A DNA stretch of 8,487 nt from Patescibacteria group bacterium. Lineage in GTDB: Bacteria; Patescibacteriota; Microgenomatia; UBA10105; UBA927. A program made the translations under genes and the position numbers. The stretch covers positions 1 through 8,487 of the forward strand of contig DPYI01000021.1 of the NCBI GenBank assembly GCA_003545435.1. The letters are read 5' to 3'. Below are positions 1-6,281 of this stretch, in pieces. Under the pieces are notes generated by a model. It was not told the DNA's origin. It ran no database searches and saw only the letters and a list, made by a program, of their open reading frames with translations. Each line of letters starts with the position of its first letter. Position 1 is the first letter of the stretch.

Positions 1-222
1 GCAAAGCCGTTTGAGATAGGACAGTTTATCTTTCGCGCAGTCTTTCAGAGCACCTCCGTACCTGTTCATGCCGGCAGTATCACCTGCGTCCTGCGCTTGG
101 CCGTATGCTTGGGTATAGGCAAAAATATATTCGTCCGTGCAGTGGCCGTTTGCTCCTGCCTGAATTGCTTGTCCTCTGCTTAAAATCCATCCATTCCTAA
201 ATATTGACCAATTCTGGTTAAT
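1..222 (-). CDS. Coding-like frame, partial, start unclear
   Basis: This minus-strand frame is open for 74 codons from an in-frame stop at 223-225 to the left edge. The translation has ordinary protein character (for example GQAIQAGANG and CTDEYIFAYTQAYG, ending in LSYLKRLC at the edge), with three Cys residues and a balanced composition. I do not recognise the family. There is no ATG, GTG or TTG near the 5' end; the first ATG is at 67-69, about 51 codons in. The 5' end could use a rare ATT start, could have been lost by a frameshift so that this is a gene remnant, or could begin at the internal ATG. It diverges from the toxin-antitoxin pair and would share its short intergenic space. Coding status is moderately likely; function is unknown. 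Confidence 0.38.
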   Translation of the reverse strand, partial: MNQNWSIFRNGWILSRGQAIQAGANGHCTDEYIFAYTQAYGQAQDAGDTAGMNRYGGALKDCAKDKLSYLKRLC

Positions 223-232
223 TCAGTAGTAT
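204..232 (+). promoter_or_regulatory. Putative sigma70 promoter of mntA-hepT
   Basis: TTGACC (204-209) and TAGTAT (227-232) are separated by exactly 17 bp. The expected transcription start lies near 239, only a few bases before the ATG at 243, so the mRNA would be leaderless or nearly so. No Shine-Dalgarno sequence is present before 243, which fits. The same geometry (TTGAC., 17 bp, a T....T hexamer, 6-10 nt, ATG) recurs at the two coiled-coil genes at the right end of the window. Confidence 0.45.
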
Positions 233-242
233 GGTATATAGT

Positions 243-545
243 ATGCAGCCGATTATTCCTCACTATGATAAAGTATGTGATGCCTTTCAAAAGTATGGGG
301 TGTCATTTGCCGGCCTTTTTGGATCACGAGCATTTGGCGATAATACACCAAAAAGCGATTATGATATTGTCATCGAATTTACTCCCCGTTCAAACATATC
401 CCTTCTTGGGATGATGGAGCTTCAACAGAAATTAGAGAAAATTTTAGGCGTTTCCGTTGATCTCGTGACGAAAGAGGATATTTCTCCGTATATCCGTGAG
501 AGTGTCTTATCGTCAGTAATACCGTTTTATGGACAGAAAAACTGA
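243..545 (+). CDS. mntA: MntA-type minimal nucleotidyltransferase antitoxin
   Basis: Small MNT-domain protein, the antitoxin of a HEPN/MNT pair. Characterised MntA proteins inactivate HepT by transferring AMP to a tyrosine near the HEPN active site. The sequence shows the family signature GSx10DxD: GS followed ten residues later by SDYD (counted from the upstream ATG at 231, G31-S32 ... D43-Y44-D45). A third acidic residue follows in VSVDLV (D77), so the metal-binding triad is complete. I chose the ATG at 243 (MQPIIPHYD, 100 residues) over the in-frame ATG at 231, because 231 falls inside the predicted -10 hexamer and homologues usually begin close to this point. The gene overlaps hepT by 17 nt, which implies translational coupling. 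The catalytic motif is intact, so it is probably functional. Confidence 0.93.
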   Translation: MQPIIPHYDKVCDAFQKYGVSFAGLFGSRAFGDNTPKSDYDIVIEFTPRSNISLLGMMELQQKLEKILGVSVDLVTKEDISPYIRESVLSSVIPFYGQKN

Positions 546-882
546 CCGCATGTATTTTCTCCATATTCGTGATGCGATTATTCTTCTGGAACAATGGACG
601 AAGCATACGACATTATCTGATTTGAAATCAGATGAAAAGTTAGAAAGCGCAGTTATCCGTCAGCTGGAAATAATCGGAGAGGCTGCTCGTCATATCAGCA
701 AAGAGAGTAAGTTGGAAACACCTGAAATACCATGGGAGCCGATTGTAGGCATACGGAATAGACTTATTCATGGATATTTTTCTATCAATCTTGAAAAAGT
801 ATGGCGTGTGATCAAAAAAGACATTCCTAAATTGAAAATTCAAATCTACTCACTTCTCGAAACTTTGGAAAAAGAGGAATAG
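529..882 (+). CDS. hepT: HepT-like HEPN-domain toxin (DUF86)
   Basis: 117-residue all-helical HEPN protein, the RNase toxin of the MntA/HepT type. The catalytic motif RX4HXY is intact as RNRLIHGY (R76, H81, Y83). In studied systems the arginine and histidine cut RNA, and a tyrosine in or beside this motif is AMPylated by MntA. The family start pattern (a short charged stretch, then .YFLHIRDAI) and the central R.LEIIGEAARHIS segment are also present, and the length is normal. The start at 529 gives a 17-nt overlap with mntA; the Met at residue 8 is a less likely alternative. The 3' end overlaps the end of the convergent membrane-protein gene by 33 nt, and no terminator separates them. Toxicity is inferred from motif and context only. 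Confidence 0.93.
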   Translation: MDRKTDRMYFLHIRDAIILLEQWTKHTTLSDLKSDEKLESAVIRQLEIIGEAARHISKESKLETPEIPWEPIVGIRNRLIHGYFSINLEKVWRVIKKDIPKLKIQIYSLLETLEKEE

Positions 883-3800
883 GAAAGGAAGTGGTAAAAG
901 TGCAAATCCAATCCACTCCAGGAGCTGGGGAAGGAAGAAGAGGATGATGATATTTCCGTTATTTTCCATTTTCCATTCTCCATTTCCCATTTGTATCACC
1001 CACGCATTCTCCCAATTATTCACCAAGACGTGATCTTTCAACTCTTTCCCAAAAAGGAAGGGAAATGTAAGTGAAAGCCAATTTTGAATTCTACAAAAAA
1101 AATTCTGCATTCTGCATTCTGCATTCTGAATTGTATATGCCCGCCACCCTTTATCAAAGGATTGGGAGAGGATGAGCGCGGTATTTTCCATTTTCCATTC
1201 TCCATTTTCCATTATCTTAATTTTGTAGTACGCCGGATTAGGATGGTCGACAGATGTTAGTGTGATAGAGCTGTCTGATCTCTGACTTCCGACCTCTGAT
1301 TTCTGTATCTTCATTCCCACCATCTTTTCATACGGTATGGTATATACGCGGACAGAGGAGATATCGTTGATAGTAGTATCATTATCTACAGAAAGATTAT
1401 CCATTGTGATCCGGTAGCCTATACCAAATTCATCCATAGGCGGAATGACAAAAAATGAATTTGTGAAGTCAGTAGCGCTTCTCTTATCTGTTACATAGCT
1501 TTCTAAAAATGTCTTTTTCGTCTGTTCATTGGTTATAGAGATGAAAAGTCGTCGTCCTTGAATATGACGTGATCGAACAACTACTATGTATCCATTTCGT
1601 TGAGACAGGTCCGGAATTCCGATATCTAAACAAGTACTTGCAGAAATACTTTCCAATCTCCTGTACCCGTTGTTTTGATTTTCCCATTGTGCATTTGTTT
1701 TTCCTTTGCGAGATGCGTCACAAGAAGAAATTAATTTCTTCAGGTCTTCCGTGTTAGAGCTGTTATACGCTTCTGTTCCATGTGTTATCGGCACTGTAAC
1801 TGTGAAGGTAGGAATCGGATCTTTTTGGAAATCAAAAGTCGCACTGCCTGTAAGAGGGATTATTTTTGCTACTTCCTGATTTTCAAAATACGAGGGTATA
1901 TAACCCGTAAATGTAAGAGCTTCGTTTGAGAGTTTGATTGAAAATTCCTTTTCATTCTGTTCGTGTCCGGTAAACAATGATCGGAATGGGTAGTATATAT
2001 CGTAAAGTTCTTTGTCTGTTGTTATATATGGACCGAAATCAGTGTATGCCTGGTCGTTATCATTCCAGATGTATGATGGTCCGATATTTGGCACATTGGA
2101 TTCCATTGTCACTGTTGAATTCGTTTGCTGTCCGACTGAATACAATCGGATTCTTCCATACGCTTCTTCCTTTTGAATGGACGAATTTGTTTGGAGAAGC
2201 GTATCAATTTGAGAAAGATACAGCGCTTTATCATTCGTCGGATGCATGATGTTTTCATCGATCATGATCCAGCGGATATCGTATTTTTTTACCAGCTGTG
2301 CAAATCGTTCAGCATTTTTTTCATAGATAGCTTGAGAAAATTCCCAATACACGTTTTCATTAAAATTACTCCATGGATCAAACGCTCGGTCAATAAGAGG
2401 CTGCCGTATACCAAACCACGTGAATCCTGATCCGATGACGCCCCATCGATACTGGGTCCAGCCCCAATACCACGGCATGGGAAGGACCAGAATACGTCCA
2501 TCTGAAGGTTGTTTTTTGAAAAATGAAGACACCTGAAAATACTCTTGGGGTATATTTACACGAAGATTTTCATACAAAAAATTTCCCTGAAATGACGGAA
2601 TAGTTGTTATCAAAAGCATGATCGTAGCAAGACAGATTGGTATGACAGACAGTATCTGTCGTTTTTTTATAATCCATGTAGTCAATTCTGACAACGCATA
2701 GGAAACAAGAATTGCAAAAGAGAATGCATACAGGAAAAAAAATTTCGTAAATACGAACCGGAAAATATCTGACACATAGGGGACATAGGTCCGTATCAGC
2801 CATGAAAACGAGGAGAAGATCGGTATATCATTTCCGATTGCCAAAAACGAAAAAAGAAATATGAGCGCATACGGTGCGACAGTCGTATCTCTTTTTTGGA
2901 TAGCCAGAAAAAATCCAATGGCAGCAAGAGAAAAAAGAGATAAGAGGACCCCTTGTACAAGTGGAGCATCTATATGGTTTATCCACGGCTTCATTATATA
3001 ATCATTGGTAAGTTTTTTATAATCGTAATAGATATATGTGAGGGCAAAACTTTTCATTTCTGCGGTATCTACAAATCCGCCAAATGCATGGTTTTTTTCA
3101 AAAATATCTTCTGTAGCTATCTGATTATTTTTTGAGCCGGTGATAATGGAAGAGCGTGCGATTGTGCTGTAGGTAAATGGAATTCCCCAGAATGCATTCA
3201 TACAAAATGCTATTCCAACTACCAGGACAATGCGTTTCAGAGATGCTCCTTTTGACACTATCAATCCCCAGAGAAGGTACATACCGACAGCGAGTGCTGT
3301 TACGAGAAATACCGTCGGAACATGGGCTTGCGGAGTAGCCAATAGCATGACGAGGCCAAAGAGCATTGCGTCTCGTTTTTTTTCGTATGTAAGGAATTTG
3401 GAAAGCGTTAAAAATATCCATGGAAGAGAGGCAAACTGGATAAGAAACAACTCAAACGGGAGATAAAACATCTGTACCGTTGCAAAGCAATATTGGTAAA
3501 AAAGTGCGCTAAAAAGAGCGACTACGGGAACTATGTCATTCCGAGGCTTTTGCGAGGAATCCCGTTGGATATTGGATAGTAAGAAATACATTCCTATCCC
3601 GCCGATAAGATGCATTCCAAATACAAACACATAGCGTAACAGTTGCTGCGGTATGGCTAGAGATAGGATCCATAAGAGGAGGTAATGAATAAGATTCGCT
3701 GCATGTGACATGCCATCCTGATAGCCTAATCCCCGATATTCCTGCCAAGTTGCAAAGAGCGTTCGTTTGAGGTTTAATGCAAGGTCAAATTCCGGAAACA

Positions 3801-3921
3801 TGTTATCCCAGCCGACCAGATATGTATGAGGCGTGAAATTGGCGCTAAAAAGTATCCCTTCAAAGAAGACGAGGAGGAATAGTGGCCAATAGAGCTGGAT
3901 AAGTCGAATGATCTGTTTCAT
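850..3921 (-). CDS. Large multi-spanning GT-C-like membrane protein
   Basis: 1023-residue integral membrane protein, probably a GT-C-fold glycosyltransferase or related polysaccharide-assembly enzyme acting outside the membrane on lipid-linked sugars. Visible parts: TM1 at about 10-28; a first external loop with acidic residues (GWDNMFPEFD, 37-46), where GT-C enzymes usually keep catalytic carboxylates; about ten more hydrophobic helices up to about 441; a large soluble region at about 445-985; and a final TM at about 990-1018. The ends of the soluble region (LSQSFDKGWRAY, HVLVNNWENAW) resemble the C-terminal part of long membrane proteins common in Microgenomates genomes; this is from memory. 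Four loops at residues 873-885, 904-913, 931-947 and 978-987 are translated 7-nt repeats (SEVGSQR, NGEWKME, QNAECRM). The gene starts 8 nt after the family 2 glycosyltransferase gene with no clear ribosome site, so translation is probably coupled. The exact reaction cannot be told. Confidence 0.82.
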   Translation of the reverse strand: MKQIIRLIQLYWPLFLLVFFEGILFSANFTPHTYLVGWDNMFPEFDLALNLKRTLFATWQEYRGLGYQDGMSHAANLIHYLLLWILSLAIPQQLLRYVFVFGMHLIGGIGMYFLLSNIQRDSSQKPRNDIVPVVALFSALFYQYCFATVQMFYLPFELFLIQFASLPWIFLTLSKFLTYEKKRDAMLFGLVMLLATPQAHVPTVFLVTALAVGMYLLWGLIVSKGASLKRIVLVVGIAFCMNAFWGIPFTYSTIARSSIITGSKNNQIATEDIFEKNHAFGGFVDTAEMKSFALTYIYYDYKKLTNDYIMKPWINHIDAPLVQGVLLSLFSLAAIGFFLAIQKRDTTVAPYALIFLFSFLAIGNDIPIFSSFSWLIRTYVPYVSDIFRFVFTKFFFLYAFSFAILVSYALSELTTWIIKKRQILSVIPICLATIMLLITTIPSFQGNFLYENLRVNIPQEYFQVSSFFKKQPSDGRILVLPMPWYWGWTQYRWGVIGSGFTWFGIRQPLIDRAFDPWSNFNENVYWEFSQAIYEKNAERFAQLVKKYDIRWIMIDENIMHPTNDKALYLSQIDTLLQTNSSIQKEEAYGRIRLYSVGQQTNSTVTMESNVPNIGPSYIWNDNDQAYTDFGPYITTDKELYDIYYPFRSLFTGHEQNEKEFSIKLSNEALTFTGYIPSYFENQEVAKIIPLTGSATFDFQKDPIPTFTVTVPITHGTEAYNSSNTEDLKKLISSCDASRKGKTNAQWENQNNGYRRLESISASTCLDIGIPDLSQRNGYIVVVRSRHIQGRRLFISITNEQTKKTFLESYVTDKRSATDFTNSFFVIPPMDEFGIGYRITMDNLSVDNDTTINDISSVRVYTIPYEKMVGMKIQKSEVGSQRSDSSITLTSVDHPNPAYYKIKIMENGEWKMENTALILSQSFDKGWRAYTIQNAECRMQNFFCRIQNWLSLTFPFLFGKELKDHVLVNNWENAWVIQMGNGEWKMENNGNIIILFFLPQLLEWIGFALLPLPFLFLFFQSFEK
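961..991 (-). repeat. Heptamer array, ATGGAAA family, copy 1
   Basis: On the coding (minus) strand this is a run of about four 7-nt units of consensus AATGGAR, with slight variation. It encodes MGNGEWKMEN (residues 978-987 of the membrane protein), between the HVLVNNW segment and the last TM helix. Because 3 x 7 nt = 21 nt, a perfect array translates to the seven-residue period NGEWKME without changing frame. Confidence 0.88.
1101..1132 (-). repeat. Heptamer array, CAGAATG family
   Basis: The minus strand shows three exact CAGAATG units followed by CAGAATT, with a decayed unit (GTAGAATTC) just beyond at 1083-1093. It encodes IQNAECRMQNFFCRIQN, residues 931-947, directly after the GWRAY segment. 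This is the cleanest tandem array in the gene. Confidence 0.9.
1183..1213 (-). repeat. Heptamer array, ATGGAAA family, copy 2
   Basis: The second array of AATGGAR units encodes MENGEWKMEN (residues 904-913), just before ALILSQSFDKGW. It is nearly identical in sequence and peptide to the array at 961-991, about 220 bp away, so the two could recombine or convert one another. Confidence 0.88.
1274..1305 (-). repeat. Heptamer array, CAGAGGT family (degenerate)
   Basis: The minus strand reads CAGAAAT, CAGAGGT, CGGAAGT, CAGAGAT, CAGACAG in direct succession, a 7-nt period with consensus CRGARRT. It encodes QKSEVGSQRSDSS (residues 873-885). It is a third family, distinct from the other two. Confidence 0.82.
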
Positions 3922-3929
3922 ACATATGG

Positions 3930-4859
3930 TTAGCGTACCATACTGACTTGTTTTGTGTGCAATGTGTCTTTTAGCGATAGACGGGTGTGGATGAACTTTT
4001 TTTCAAGATTTTTTATAGCGCTTGGTATATCCCGTATGAACATATAAACAGGTACAATGATCCGTTCCGGCAATATTCCGATTATGAGCGACTGGATGAC
4101 CATCAGGAAGATAGCCTGAAATGATATCCGGTAATTGAGATGTAAAACTGCATCAACTCTGATTTTTACGGAATTAATAAATTTTTCCTTAATATAGACA
4201 AGCGACGCATTGTTTCCATGGATGCGATAGGAGATTAGGCATTCAGGGAGATTAGCAAATGTTCCGACCTGCAGGAGTCTGAAAAAAGTATAGTAATCAT
4301 CATTGACATCGTATCTCATTGCGTAAAGTTTCATCGGATTGGGGAGCATGGAACGCCGTATCATAACGGAAGGGTGAATTATCGGGTGGATTATTCCGTA
4401 TGTTGTATAGATATCATTATGAGCGACAGGAACCGTTTTGATTCCGGTTTTTTCCCCTTTCGCATTAATGACTGTTGCCTGTGTTCCCAAAAGAAGAATC
4501 TCCTGATGGTCTTCCATATATCCCACTTGTTTTTCAATGCGTTTTGGATGAGAAATATCATCCGCATCCATACGGGCAATATACTTGCCTTTAGCAAACG
4601 TCAGTCCGAAGTTTGTTGCGCCGTTTCCTGCGGCGTTGGTTGTTTTTTCTGTTTGGACAGCAATGATTTTGTTCGGGTACTGTTTTTGGTAGGTTTTAAT
4701 AATACCCCATGACCCGTCCGAACTCCCGTCATCCACAATAATAAATTCGATATTTTTGTATGTTTGTTTGAGTATGGACTCAACAGCAGGCACGAGAAAC
4801 CTCCCGGCGTTATATACGGGCATGATGACCGACACGAGTGGAGCATTGTTTATTTTCAT
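3930..4859 (-). CDS. Glycosyltransferase family 2 (GT-A fold)
   Basis: 309-residue inverting sugar transferase using a nucleotide-sugar donor on the cytoplasmic side. Domain signs in order: VSVIMPVYN near residue 9 starts the Rossmann-like fold; VDDGSSDGS with D43-D44 binds the nucleotide; the DxD metal motif is MDADD (D98, D100); the acceptor-side acidic pair is NDDYY (D187-D188), the likely catalytic base; the conserved tail is LPECLISYRIHGNNAS (about 204-219). A hydrophobic stretch at about 246-275 may attach it to the membrane. It is the first gene of a two-gene minus-strand operon with the large membrane protein, so the pair probably builds one surface glycan. The start at 4859 is supported by AAGGAG 3 nt upstream, with further copies behind it. 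The sugar and acceptor are not predictable. Confidence 0.95.
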   Translation of the reverse strand: MKINNAPLVSVIMPVYNAGRFLVPAVESILKQTYKNIEFIIVDDGSSDGSWGIIKTYQKQYPNKIIAVQTEKTTNAAGNGATNFGLTFAKGKYIARMDADDISHPKRIEKQVGYMEDHQEILLLGTQATVINAKGEKTGIKTVPVAHNDIYTTYGIIHPIIHPSVMIRRSMLPNPMKLYAMRYDVNDDYYTFFRLLQVGTFANLPECLISYRIHGNNASLVYIKEKFINSVKIRVDAVLHLNYRISFQAIFLMVIQSLIIGILPERIIVPVYMFIRDIPSAIKNLEKKFIHTRLSLKDTLHTKQVSMVR

Positions 4860-4860
4860 A

Positions 4861-4900
4861 CACTCCTTTAAACTCCTTTAAATTCCTATAAACTCCTTTG
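4861..4900 (-). repeat. Decamer array repeating a Shine-Dalgarno sequence
   Basis: On the plus strand: ACTCCTTTAA, ACTCCTTTAA, ATTCCTATAA, ACTCCTTTG. These are four 10-nt units starting at 4862. On the minus strand each good unit contains AAAGGAGT, so three AAGGAG sites (one further unit is mutated) stand in tandem directly before the glycosyltransferase ATG. The nearest site leaves only 3 nt to the ATG and the next leaves about 13, so neither is ideally spaced. Confidence 0.8.
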
Positions 4901-4952
4901 TTTTCTTTTGTTTCATATTGTCTTTAAAGGCCTCGCCTTATGAAATTTTTAT

Positions 4953-4991
4953 CAGGAACATCCTTTTGAGTTCTCTGAAAGGATGTTCCTG
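4953..4991. other. 14-bp perfect hairpin
   Basis: CAGGAACATCCTTT (4953-4966) and its exact complement AAAGGATGTTCCTG (4978-4991) enclose an 11-nt loop. No T tract follows on the plus strand; on the minus strand the stem is followed by ATAAAAATTT. A smaller hairpin (AAGGC-ctc-GCCTT) lies just left of it near 4928-4940. It sits about 95 nt upstream of the glycosyltransferase gene and could be a leader structure, an operator or a dispersed repeat. Confidence 0.6.
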
Positions 4992-5024
4992 CAAAGAGTA
5001 TTCCCGATTCTGTAAAAAATATCT

Positions 5025-5169
5025 GATTGTCTCAACTCAAAATCTCGCGTTTATCTCGTCTTCTTCATCTCGCGCTAATCTGTTTTGAATCAGGACAATC
5101 ACATCACCAAGGTTCCTTTTTAGGGGAAAGTAACCTTACGGCTACTTTGGATGTTTAGATTGTCTTTTT
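5025..5169 (+). promoter_or_regulatory. Attenuator-like RNA with alternative helices
   Basis: Three 7-nt segments can pair in two mutually exclusive ways: GATTGTC (5025-5031) with GACAATC (5094-5100), or GACAATC with GATTGTC (5158-5164). The second pairing is reinforced by ACAT/ATGT and CCAA/TTGG, closes a domain with an inner hairpin at 5127-5148, and is followed by TTTTT (5165-5169), as in a terminator. The first is reinforced by CAAAA/TTTTG (5038-5042 with 5083-5087). No gene follows closely on the plus strand, so this is a structural prediction without a target. The inner hairpin pairs better on the minus strand (a G-U pair and a GTAA tetraloop), so the strand is uncertain. Confidence 0.38.
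5042..5080. repeat. Degenerate ATCTCG(CG) direct repeats
   Basis: ATCTCGCG (5042), ATCTCGTC (5053) and ATCTCGCG (5067), then TAATCTG, give a period of about 11-14 nt. On the minus strand this reads as CGAGAT units joined by A-rich links, similar in style to the other short iterated repeats in this window. Confidence 0.5.
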
Positions 5170-5287
5170 GTCTGACGACTCGAGCGTTTGGCTCTGCGTT
5201 TAATTAACCCTCAACCTTCATACAAAGGATGCATGATCTAAAAGATCAGTGGCCCAGAGATGTGGGAAGGAGGCTTAAACGCGTTGC

Positions 5288-5344
5288 CTGACGCAAGAGT
5301 GGGATAATGAATCCCATCCGTCAGACTTTCGACCTTAGAGGTCG
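5288..5344. other. Two adjacent hairpins in noncoding DNA
   Basis: CTGACG (5288-5293) pairs with CGTCAG (5319-5324), and inside it TGGGAT (5300-5305) pairs with ATCCCA (5311-5316) around AATGA. The next hairpin is CGACC-ttaga-GGTCG (5330-5344). A small TGATCT-aaa-AGATCA hairpin lies at 5234-5248. Together they suggest a transcribed structured RNA or a palindrome-rich element; neither strand shows a T tract here. Confidence 0.5.
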
Positions 5345-5517
5345 GGATTAGTCCAGCGAACGAATGTCATTTTGCATACGAGCCTTATCAGCACGCTTAT
5401 TGATCCTTTCCAGATTGCTCCGGTGGACCAGCGTATTGCTGACAGGTGTCTTTGCGCGGTCTTAAAGACCGTTTTTTTGACATTGTCGCTAACCGTTTTT
5501 AGGCGGATCCCGACCTC
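5338..5517. repeat. 11-bp inverted repeat bracketing about 158 bp
   Basis: GAGGTCGGGAT (5338-5348) and its exact complement ATCCCGACCTC (5507-5517). Each arm is also part of its own local palindrome (CGACCttagaGGTCG at 5330-5344; GACCTcttgAGGTC at 5512-5525). It may be a small inserted element with terminal inverted repeats, or a long-range RNA helix. Confidence 0.5.
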
Positions 5518-5537
5518 TTGAGGTCAGTTGGGCGTCC
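5348..5537 (-). pseudogene. Frameshifted coding remnant after the lipoprotein gene
   Basis: The minus strand reads GIRLKTVSDNVKKTVFK in one frame down to about 5464. From 5461 to the TAA at 5348-5350 another frame reads DRAKTPVSNTLVHRSN followed by LERINKRADKARMQNDIRSLD. One missing base in the TTTAAGACC region would join them into a Lys/Arg/Asn-rich, helix-prone protein end. No start codon fits, and all three frames are fairly open here, so chance is possible. It lies just downstream of the lipoprotein stop and is nearly enclosed by the 11-bp inverted repeat at 5338-5517. Confidence 0.3.
5457..5478 (+). terminator. Rho-independent terminator, no gene before it
   Basis: CGGTCT (5457-5462), loop TAA, AGACCG (5466-5471), then seven T residues (5472-5478). 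This is a compact 6-bp GC-containing stem with a clean U tract on the plus strand. No plus-strand protein gene ends upstream within several kilobases except hepT at 882, so it may end an unannotated RNA. It also acts as a barrier facing the convergent lipoprotein operon. Confidence 0.62.
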
Positions 5538-5542
5538 ATGGC

Positions 5543-6271
5543 TTAGGGCAGCTTCTCGAAAGAGAAACCGGTTGCCCAGGACTCGGCGCACTTTACGCCA
5601 ATCCAGCTTTCGGCTGGGTTGGTGCCGAGGGTAGCAGAGATTTCAACCGACAAAAAATTCTGTCGATCAATAATCAGTAATCCCTGCTCCCATGGCTTAG
5701 CGCCATCGGTGTTCAGCCAAACCCGACACTCCGGTCCCGTAAAGCGGTAGTTTCCGGGTTGCAAAATCAATGCAACGTCATGGGCTTTCCGTTCGGGGCC
5801 GGTCGGGAGGCAAGGTTGCCACCACCAGCCTAGAGCTGGATGGTCTGGCGAACCGCCTTGCCGAGGATCGAAAACAACTGCGTATGGATCTTTATTTCCC
5901 TGGCGGAAATTAGACCAAAAGATCTGGCCATTCTCCGGGGGAGTTAGATTCGCACCACAGTTAACGACCCAAGGGCTGGGGATCGCGGTGAATGCGACGG
6001 TCGGCGGGACGGATGTCCACGTCGGTAGCGGGGTGTTGGTTGCAGATGCGACCGTGGGTGTCGCGGTTGGCGGAATGGGGGTCGTGGTTACCTCAATGAT
6101 TTTGGTAACTTCTACGATCACCGTTTTTTCCACAACTTCGACTTTTGGAGTCGTAGTCGGGGTTTGCGTCGGGGTGGGGGTTTGAGTCCCACTCGGCGGC
6201 TGGGGTGGCGTGCCTGTGCAGGCAGCCAGAACCAGACTTACGAGTACGAGGACGTACATAATTTTCTTCAT
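5543..6271 (-). CDS. Secreted lipoprotein with Thr/Pro-rich linker
   Basis: 242-residue predicted lipoprotein. The N-terminus has two Lys, a hydrophobic core and the lipobox LAAC, so C18 would be lipidated after signal peptidase II cleavage. Residues 19-100 form a flexible Thr/Pro linker (PTPTQTPTTTP) with a Val/Glu/Lys segment at about 44-62, a style I associate with Chloroflexi surface proteins. The C-terminal domain at about 102-242 has four Cys (105, 154, 182, 228), enough for two disulfides, and many Trp residues; I do not recognise the fold. GC content is clearly higher than in the flanking genes. The ribosome site TAGGAG overlaps the stop codon of the upstream membrane-protein gene, and the gap is 10 nt, so the two are co-translated. 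Function is unknown; a ligand-binding or adhesive surface role is inference. Confidence 0.87.
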   Translation of the reverse strand: MKKIMYVLVLVSLVLAACTGTPPQPPSGTQTPTPTQTPTTTPKVEVVEKTVIVEVTKIIEVTTTPIPPTATPTVASATNTPLPTWTSVPPTVAFTAIPSPWVVNCGANLTPPENGQIFWSNFRQGNKDPYAVVFDPRQGGSPDHPALGWWWQPCLPTGPERKAHDVALILQPGNYRFTGPECRVWLNTDGAKPWEQGLLIIDRQNFLSVEISATLGTNPAESWIGVKCAESWATGFSFEKLP

Positions 6272-6281
6272 CGCTCCGCTC

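Noticed and set aside
231..242. ATG at 231 as start of mntA
   Set aside because: It lies inside the predicted -10 hexamer; the ATG at 243 fits the promoter and homologue starts better.
961..1305. CRISPR array
   Set aside because: Units are contiguous 7-mers with no spacers; they are coding-region tandem repeats.
1569..3748. Several 60-98 codon frames on both strands inside the membrane-protein gene
   Set aside because: All overlap the confident 1023-codon gene in other frames, have no ribosome sites and show unlikely compositions.
4878..4916. 12-codon frame upstream of the glycosyltransferase as a leader peptide
   Set aside because: It runs through the decamer array, has no ribosome site and no codon bias suggesting attenuation.
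5127..5148. Minus-strand string AAGTAGCCGTA resembling the 3' end of 16S rRNA
   Set aside because: The match is about a dozen bases, flanking sequence does not agree, and it is better explained as a hairpin arm.
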